From NCBI GenBank assembly GCA_047623555.1, contig JBLHMP010000074.1, positions 1 to 19,627 of the forward strand: a stretch of DNA of 19,627 nucleotides, written 5' to 3'. Origin of the DNA: NORP181 sp047623555. GTDB lineage: Bacteria; Pseudomonadota; Alphaproteobacteria; Rhodobacterales; Rhodobacteraceae. Made by a program: the position numbers and the translations under genes. Under the pieces are notes generated by a model. The model had not been told where the DNA came from, did no database searches, and worked only from the letters and a program-made list of their open reading frames with translations. Positions 15,570 to 19,627 of this stretch are shown piece after piece (the stretch's first letter is position 1; every line of letters starts with the position of its first letter).

Positions 15570-16472
15570 GTGAGTGAATGGCTGACCTCGCTAGAAGGTA
15601 CTGAGGCCGGGCACCAATTGGCGATGGTTTTGGCGCTGGTGGCGGCGTTTACCCACGCGGTGTTTGGGGCGTTGCAAAAGGGGCGGCATGATCCGTGGCT
15701 GACACGTGGCGCGATTGATATTTCCTATGGGCTGATGGCCGCTCCGATTGCGTTGTTTGTGGTGCCTTGGCCGGGGCCGCAGATGTGGCCGATCTTTGGC
15801 GCTGTCTTCATAATTCACTTTTTTTACAAGGTGATGCAGGCGGTGGCCTATTCCAAGGGCGCCTATACCGTGGTCTATCCGGTGGTGCGCGGCACGGGGC
15901 CGTTTTTCACGGTTATCGGCGCCTATCTGATATTTGATGAGACGTTTACCGGCGTGCAATGGCTGGGCGTTGCCGTGCTGATGGCTGGAATTTTGGGCCT
16001 TGCGGTGTATAATCTGATCTACCTTGAGGCCGAACGCGATACGCTGAAATTGGCCATTGGTCTGGCGGTGATCACCGGGCTGATCGTGGCGGTTTACACG
16101 ACCTATGATGCCTACGGTATTCGCGCCGCCGCGGATCCATTTACGTTTTTGGCGTGGTTTTTTATGTTTGATGGCATCGCTATGCCGATCATTGTGGCGC
16201 TGCGTTGGCGCAACATGACCTATCGTCCTGATCTTGGGCCGCTCATGGCGCGCGGATTTGTTGGCGGCTGTCTGGCGTTCCTTAGTTTTGGATCGGTGAT
16301 GATGGCAACGCGGCTCGACAAAGTTGGTGAGGCCGCGGTTTTACGTGAAACATCCACAGTGTTTGCCGCGTTAATTGGCTGGTTGGTGCTGAAAGAGACC
16401 CTTGGACCACGTCGCATTGCACTTATGACGTTGATTGCGCTGGGGGCCGTGATAGTTGAGTTCGGCGGATAA
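15570..16472 (+). CDS. DMT-superfamily (EamA) permease
   Basis: A 300-residue inner-membrane protein with about ten hydrophobic segments in two EamA-like halves (about 15-150 and 160-299), the usual drug/metabolite transporter layout. The first half has YPVVRGTGPFFTVIGAYLIFDETFTGVQWLGVAVLMAGI and the second RETSTVFAALIGWLVLKETLGPRRIALMTLIALGAV, which are classic EamA end motifs. The substrate is unknown. The predicted start is GTG, four bases after the ftsY stop; the ribosome site is poor and an in-frame ATG 18 codons later is possible but would cut into the first helix. Confidence 0.88.
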   Translation: MSEWLTSLEGTEAGHQLAMVLALVAAFTHAVFGALQKGRHDPWLTRGAIDISYGLMAAPIALFVVPWPGPQMWPIFGAVFIIHFFYKVMQAVAYSKGAYTVVYPVVRGTGPFFTVIGAYLIFDETFTGVQWLGVAVLMAGILGLAVYNLIYLEAERDTLKLAIGLAVITGLIVAVYTTYDAYGIRAAADPFTFLAWFFMFDGIAMPIIVALRWRNMTYRPDLGPLMARGFVGGCLAFLSFGSVMMATRLDKVGEAAVLRETSTVFAALIGWLVLKETLGPRRIALMTLIALGAVIVEFGG

Positions 16473-16528
16473 AGTGTTTCGCGTTGTATGTAGACCCGAT
16501 TTGAACGCGAAACCCCTCAGGAGTTCTA

Positions 16529-17134
16529 ATGACCGAAAAAACCATCAACCCGTTGCTTAAAATGGCGCTAGAGCTTGGCCCGGTGATTGCATTTTTTGTG
16601 GTCTATCTGAAAATCAAGGACCGCACGTTCAACATCGGCGGCGTTGATTACCAAGGGTTCATTGTGGCCACCGCCGGGTTTATCCCACTGTTGATCATTA
16701 CCACCGGGATCGTCTGGTTGCTGACCGGTAAAATCGCCCGCATGCAAATCGCGGTGCTGGTGCTGGTCATCGTTTTTGGCGGGTTATCGATCTATTTCAA
16801 CGATCCGCAGTTCTTTAAAATGAAACCGACAATTCTGTATTTGCTGTTTGGCTGTACGTTGGGTTTTGGTCTGCTGCGCGGCAAATCCTACCTGAAATAC
16901 GTCATGGAGGAAGTGTTGCCGATGGCCGACGAGGGTTGGATGATCCTGACCAAACGCGTCACTGTGTTGTTCTTTACGCTGGCCGTGGCGAACGAGGCGA
17001 TCTGGCGCAATATGAGCGAAGAAAACTGGGTATATTTTAAGACCTTTGGTTTGACGGCGGCGGTATTCATCTTTTTCATGACCCAAAGCAGCCTGTTTCA
17101 GAAATACGGGCTGGGCGATCAGGACAAGAAATAG
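16529..17134 (+). CDS. yciB: Inner membrane-spanning protein YciB (septation protein A / IspZ)
   Basis: A 201-residue inner-membrane protein with about five or six membrane segments. Recognisable family strings are NPLLKMALELGPVIAFFVVYL at the N-terminus, FNDPQFFKMKPTILYLLFG near 90-108, and NEAIWRNMSEENWVYFKTFG near 155-174, which are strongly conserved in YciB/IspZ. It is linked to cell envelope and septum formation in enterobacteria and Shigella; the molecular role is not settled. AGGAG lies 7 bases before the ATG. The ftsY-permease-yciB order supports a transcription unit, with 56 bases between permease and yciB. Confidence 0.95.
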   Translation: MTEKTINPLLKMALELGPVIAFFVVYLKIKDRTFNIGGVDYQGFIVATAGFIPLLIITTGIVWLLTGKIARMQIAVLVLVIVFGGLSIYFNDPQFFKMKPTILYLLFGCTLGFGLLRGKSYLKYVMEEVLPMADEGWMILTKRVTVLFFTLAVANEAIWRNMSEENWVYFKTFGLTAAVFIFFMTQSSLFQKYGLGDQDKK

Positions 17135-17239
17135 AACGGCGCTTGACCTCGGGCACCTAGCTGGCGGTATTCAGTCGACAGTTTTTGACTCATAGCAGCG
17201 TTGCGCCCATGACTGATTGCAAACAATGAGGATACTGGA

Positions 17240-18100
17240 ATGGCTGACGCTGATGGCCCTATGGGGCAACTATACTCGCTGGTCTATCTCCGTACCGACG
17301 AGGTCCTTAAAGATGACGGTCGCATGCGTTTTCGTCTGCGCAAGGTGTTTTCTGAGTTTGCACCGTTGGGGAGAGACCGCTCTACGACCTTTGGTGCATT
17401 TGTTGAAGCTGAACTAGGGGTTCGCGTCCTTAATAAAAACGGGCCTATTGCCTACGTACACTTTGACGATATCACAGCAAACTTTGAAATTCGCGACCTA
17501 TTGAGCATGATAACTCTGCTGTTTCGATTTTTACCAAGCAACGGCAGCAATAGTGCCGCCGTGAAAATGCTCCTCACAACGAGACGAATATTTGCTGAAA
17601 CACAGGTAGGCTACACCATTGACGATGCCGGTGGTGTGCATCCTGCATTCGATGCTGCGTTTGAAGGAGTTAGAGAATCGGCAATTCGTGGTTTAGGTGG
17701 TGGCGCGTACAATTTGAAGCGTCAATTTATCGACGCAGCGGAAAAGGCATTGATGGCTGATCCGATTGATGGGCGGCAAGCTATTCGTAATATTTTCGAA
17801 GCTGTCGAGAATTTGTACAAGCAGATGTACCCTAAGGTTACTCAGCTTAACAGTGGCAGCATCATGAATGATTTCAGACCTGAAATCGGAGCATCTCTTG
17901 AGGGTAGAAGTACCGCAAAACGGTCGGCACTAAAGCAAGCCGACTCATTCAAAAGCTGGACCGATTCAGCGCATTTTCATCGACATGCGCCGGGGCAACC
18001 CGGTCTTGAGCAGCCGCTGGATGAGCTGGCGATATTGGCAGTTTCCCAAGGCTTTGGTTTTTTGCGCTGGCTGGTGACGGTTCAGCAACAAAGGGGCTGA
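17240..18100 (+). CDS. Unrecognised AT-richer gene, possible Abi-C/HEPN-like C-terminus
   Basis: A 286-residue soluble protein I cannot assign. GAGG at 17228-17231, eight bases before ATG, supports the start. Features: a mixed N-terminal part with VHFDDITANFEIRDLLSMITLLFRF (about 73-97); GGVHPAFDAAFEGVRESAIRGLGGG near 130-155; a helical RQAIRNIFEAVENLYKQMYP; and a tail FKSWTDSAHFHRHAPGQPGLEQPLDELAILAVSQGFGFLRWLV (237-279). The tail, with Trp240, His245, His247, Arg248 and His249, loosely recalls the abortive-infection C-terminal (Abi-C) and HEPN-type helical domains, but the canonical R-X4-6-H is not seen. By hand count 17461-17580 has 53 G/C of 120, against 79 of 120 at 10441-10560, so it may be a transferred gene. 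No partner gene is adjacent. Confidence 0.75.
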   Translation: MADADGPMGQLYSLVYLRTDEVLKDDGRMRFRLRKVFSEFAPLGRDRSTTFGAFVEAELGVRVLNKNGPIAYVHFDDITANFEIRDLLSMITLLFRFLPSNGSNSAAVKMLLTTRRIFAETQVGYTIDDAGGVHPAFDAAFEGVRESAIRGLGGGAYNLKRQFIDAAEKALMADPIDGRQAIRNIFEAVENLYKQMYPKVTQLNSGSIMNDFRPEIGASLEGRSTAKRSALKQADSFKSWTDSAHFHRHAPGQPGLEQPLDELAILAVSQGFGFLRWLVTVQQQRG

Positions 18101-18122
18101 CCGGCGCATAATTCGACGATGC

Positions 18123-18151
18123 TTGACCTAACCCCCAGCCTTGGGCTAACT
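18123..18151 (+). promoter_or_regulatory. Candidate promoter for metZ
   Basis: TTGACC at 18123-18128 is a good -35 match; 17 bases later CTAACT at 18146-18151 is a poor -10. A start near 18158 would place the transcript start just before the riboswitch, which supports the call by position. Confidence 0.4.
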
Positions 18152-18162
18152 CCTGAACACCA

Positions 18163-18216
18163 TGTGGCGATTTGTTACCGGATTGCGGGCCACGTTAAAC
18201 AAACCGCTAAAAGGTC
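18163..18216 (+). promoter_or_regulatory. SAM-II riboswitch upstream of metZ
   Basis: P1 stem GTGGC (18164-18168) / GCCAC (18189-18193). Its loop starts GATTTGTTACCGGATTGCGG, and the downstream strand GTTAAACAAACCGCTAAAAGG carries the hallmark GCTAAAAGG. The pseudoknot is visible as GCGG (18185-18188) with CCGC (18204-18207), and ACC (18177-18179) can pair with GGT (18213-18215). This matches the compact H-type pseudoknot of the SAM-II (metA motif) class known upstream of methionine genes in alphaproteobacteria. It would lower expression of metZ when S-adenosylmethionine is high. Confidence 0.88.
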
Positions 18217-18222
18217 AGGATG

Positions 18223-18259
18223 AAAGCCCCCTTTCGCTTGACCGCGTCTGGGGTTTTTT
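18223..18259 (+). terminator. Terminator-like hairpin between riboswitch and metZ
   Basis: AAAGCCCC (18223-18230) pairs with GGGGTTTT (18250-18257) with one G-U pair; an inner CGC/GCG stem caps it, and the T-run reaches 18259. It is 7 bases past the aptamer and 30 bases before the metZ ATG, so it is a plausible expression platform for transcription attenuation. Confidence 0.65.
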
Positions 18260-18288
18260 ATTGCGCCCGATATGGGCCGGAGGATGAT

Positions 18289-19470
18289 ATGACCAACAAC
18301 TGGAACCCACGCACCAAGGCCGTGCATGGCGGCACGCGGCGTTCGCAATATGGCGAAGTGAGCGAGGCAATTTTCCTGACGCAGGGCTTTGTCTATGACA
18401 CAGCCGAGGCGGCGCAGGCGCGGTTTGATCAGGCCGGTGAAGATGAATTTATCTATGCGCGGTACGGCAACCCAACGGTCAAGATGTTTGAAGACCGGAT
18501 TGCCGGATTAGAGGGCGCTGAGGATGCCTTTGCCACCGCCAGCGGTATGGCGGCGGTCAGTGGCGCGCTGACGGCGATGTTAAAAGCAGGCGATCATGTG
18601 GTTGCGGCGCGGGCGTTGTTTGGGTCCTGTTTGTATGTGCTTGAGGACGTGCTGACCCGGTTTGGGGTCGAGGTTTCGTTTGTCGATGGCACCGATCTGG
18701 AGCAGTGGCGCGCGGCGATGCGCCCGGACACAAAGGCGGTGTTCTTTGAAACGGTGTCGAATCCGACGCTAGAAGTGATTGATATACGCGCGGTGTGTGA
18801 CATTGCCCATTCGGTTGGGGCGACCGTGGTGGCCGATAATGTGTTCTCAACGCCAGTGTTTTCCGATGCAATCGCGCAGGGCGTTGATGTGGTGATCTAT
18901 TCGGCGACCAAACATATTGACGGGCAGGGGCGCACGTTGGGCGGTGTCATTCTTGGCACGAAAGAGTTTATTCGCAAAACGGTTGAGCCCTACATGAAGC
19001 ACACGGGTGGCTCGATGAGCCCGTTTACGGCCTGGGTCATGCTTAAGGGGTTGGAAACCATGAGCCTGCGGGTCAATGCGCAGGCGGTAAGTGCGTTGGC
19101 GATAACCGAGGCGGTGTTGGGTCACCCAAAACTGGCGCGGGCGATTTATCCGGGGCATCCGAGCCATGCGCAATATGAGTTGTGTCTGGCGCAGATGGGC
19201 AAAGGTGGTACGGTATTGTCGTTGGATTTGGCTGGCGGACAAGAGGCGGCATTCCGGTTTCTCAATGCGCTTGAAATTGTGATTATCTCCAACAATCTGG
19301 GGGACGCTAAATCAATCGTGACGCACCCGGAGACCACCACGCATCATCGGCTTCCGGATGAGCAGAAAAAGGCTTTGGGTATTACACCGGGGTTGGTGCG
19401 CCTGTCGGTCGGGATCGAAGACACTGACGATCTGATCGCGGATGTGTTGGCGGCGTTGGACGCAACCTAA
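18289..19470 (+). CDS. metZ: O-succinylhomoserine sulfhydrylase
   Basis: PLP enzyme that makes homocysteine from O-succinylhomoserine and sulfide in methionine synthesis (cytoplasm). The 393-residue product has YARYGNPT at 56-63, ASGMAA at 84-89, ETVSNPT near 154-160, the PLP-phosphate region VADNVFSTP at 182-190, and the PLP lysine Lys208 in YSATKHIDG, all typical of the Cys/Met metabolism PLP family; the N-terminus and NVFSTP favour MetZ over cystathionine gamma-synthase or MetY. The SAM-II riboswitch upstream supports a methionine role. The start is ATG 18289 with GGAGGA at 18279-18284. The frame is also open from ATG 18220, which would add 23 residues. Confidence 0.94.
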   Translation: MTNNWNPRTKAVHGGTRRSQYGEVSEAIFLTQGFVYDTAEAAQARFDQAGEDEFIYARYGNPTVKMFEDRIAGLEGAEDAFATASGMAAVSGALTAMLKAGDHVVAARALFGSCLYVLEDVLTRFGVEVSFVDGTDLEQWRAAMRPDTKAVFFETVSNPTLEVIDIRAVCDIAHSVGATVVADNVFSTPVFSDAIAQGVDVVIYSATKHIDGQGRTLGGVILGTKEFIRKTVEPYMKHTGGSMSPFTAWVMLKGLETMSLRVNAQAVSALAITEAVLGHPKLARAIYPGHPSHAQYELCLAQMGKGGTVLSLDLAGGQEAAFRFLNALEIVIISNNLGDAKSIVTHPETTTHHRLPDEQKKALGITPGLVRLSVGIEDTDDLIADVLAALDAT

Positions 19471-19480
19471 AGGTTAGGAT

Positions 19481-19540
19481 GCGTGGGTTTTCACCCACCC
19501 AACGCCAGACTGTTAGCGTAGGGTGGGTGAAAACCCACGC
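19481..19540. repeat. Perfect 20-bp inverted repeat after metZ
   Basis: Arms at 19481-19500 and 19521-19540 are exact reverse complements. The 20-base loop itself pairs ACGC (19502-19505) with GCGT (19516-19519). Each arm is also internally palindromic (GTGGGT-TTTC-ACCCAC). It lies 10 bases after metZ and 20 bases before the stop of the leftward gene, so it may be a bidirectional terminator; it also looks like a REP/MITE-type dispersed element. Confidence 0.8.
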
Positions 19541-19560
19541 TTGTCTGTCAATTAAGTGTG

Positions 19561-19627
19561 CTAGCCCGTGCGGCCATAAAACCCAAGCCGTTCGGCATTG
19601 CTAAACGCTACACCGGGGTTTTCGTAA
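19561..19627 (-). CDS. 3' end of an unidentified leftward gene, cut by the window edge
   Basis: Reading leftward, the frame is open from the window edge to a TAG at 19563-19561, giving the 21-residue C-terminus YENPGVAFSNAERLGFYGRTG. The sequence reads like a real protein end, and the convergent layout with the inverted repeat between fits a gene end. The NPxxxFSNAxRLxF pattern is vaguely like the last helix of amidohydrolase-type enzymes, but that is too little for a family call. Confidence 0.5.
   Translation of the reverse strand, partial: YENPGVAFSNAERLGFYGRTG

Noticed and set aside
17135..17239. Attachment site or insertion-sequence end bordering the orphan gene
   Set aside because: GCTTGACCT occurs both before (17141-17149) and after (18121-18129) the gene, but nine bases centred on a -35-like TTGAC are easily explained by promoters. 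No integrase, transposase, tRNA or terminal inverted repeat is seen.

Overview
The window looks like chromosome from an alphaproteobacterium of the Rhodobacterales (Roseobacter group). This is inferred from gene content and order (rpiA-gor, hflK-hflC-degP, ftsY-DMT transporter-ispZ), a SAM-II type riboswitch in front of metZ, fairly high GC, and short G/C-rich intergenic hairpins of a style familiar from that order. No sequence search was run. Most of the window is ordinary core metabolism and envelope upkeep.

Layout. 1-151 (-): 5' end of an unidentified gene, divergent from rpiA. 326-2485 (+): rpiA (pentose phosphate pathway) and gor (glutathione reductase), 12 bases apart; both bear on NADPH and redox balance. 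2583-6461 (+): hflK and hflC (FtsH-modulating membrane complex, stop/start overlapping by one base), a strong terminator, a gene-free stretch of about 290 bases, then a DegP/Do periplasmic protease. Together these form a membrane and periplasm quality-control block. 6558-7094 (-): peptidoglycan-binding lipoprotein, convergent with degP across a 14-bp hairpin. 7358-8381 (+): 2Fe-2S ferredoxin and an exported FG-GAP/VCBS-like protein. 8484-9749 (-) purD and 9829-11310 (+) xseA are divergent. 11434-11841 (-): small exported cysteine-containing protein. 11987-14316 (+): NuoE-NuoF fusion (NAD-linked formate dehydrogenase beta type) overlapping a YhhN-like membrane protein. 14465-17134 (+): ftsY, a DMT permease and ispZ/yciB. 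17240-18100 (+): a lone AT-richer gene of unknown function with a possible Abi-C/HEPN-like tail. 18123-19470 (+): promoter, SAM-II riboswitch, terminator-like hairpin and metZ. 19481-19540: a perfect 20-bp inverted repeat. 19561-19627 (-): 3' end of another gene.

The parts that are not routine are the compositionally odd orphan gene at 17240-18100, the layered leader of metZ (aptamer, then hairpin plus T-run, then a possible alternative in-frame start), several short repeats and palindromes in 5' regions (171-188, 237-276, 2516-2562), the large inverted repeat after metZ, and a diaphorase-type subunit without its catalytic partner. I see no insertion sequence, CRISPR array, tRNA or rRNA.
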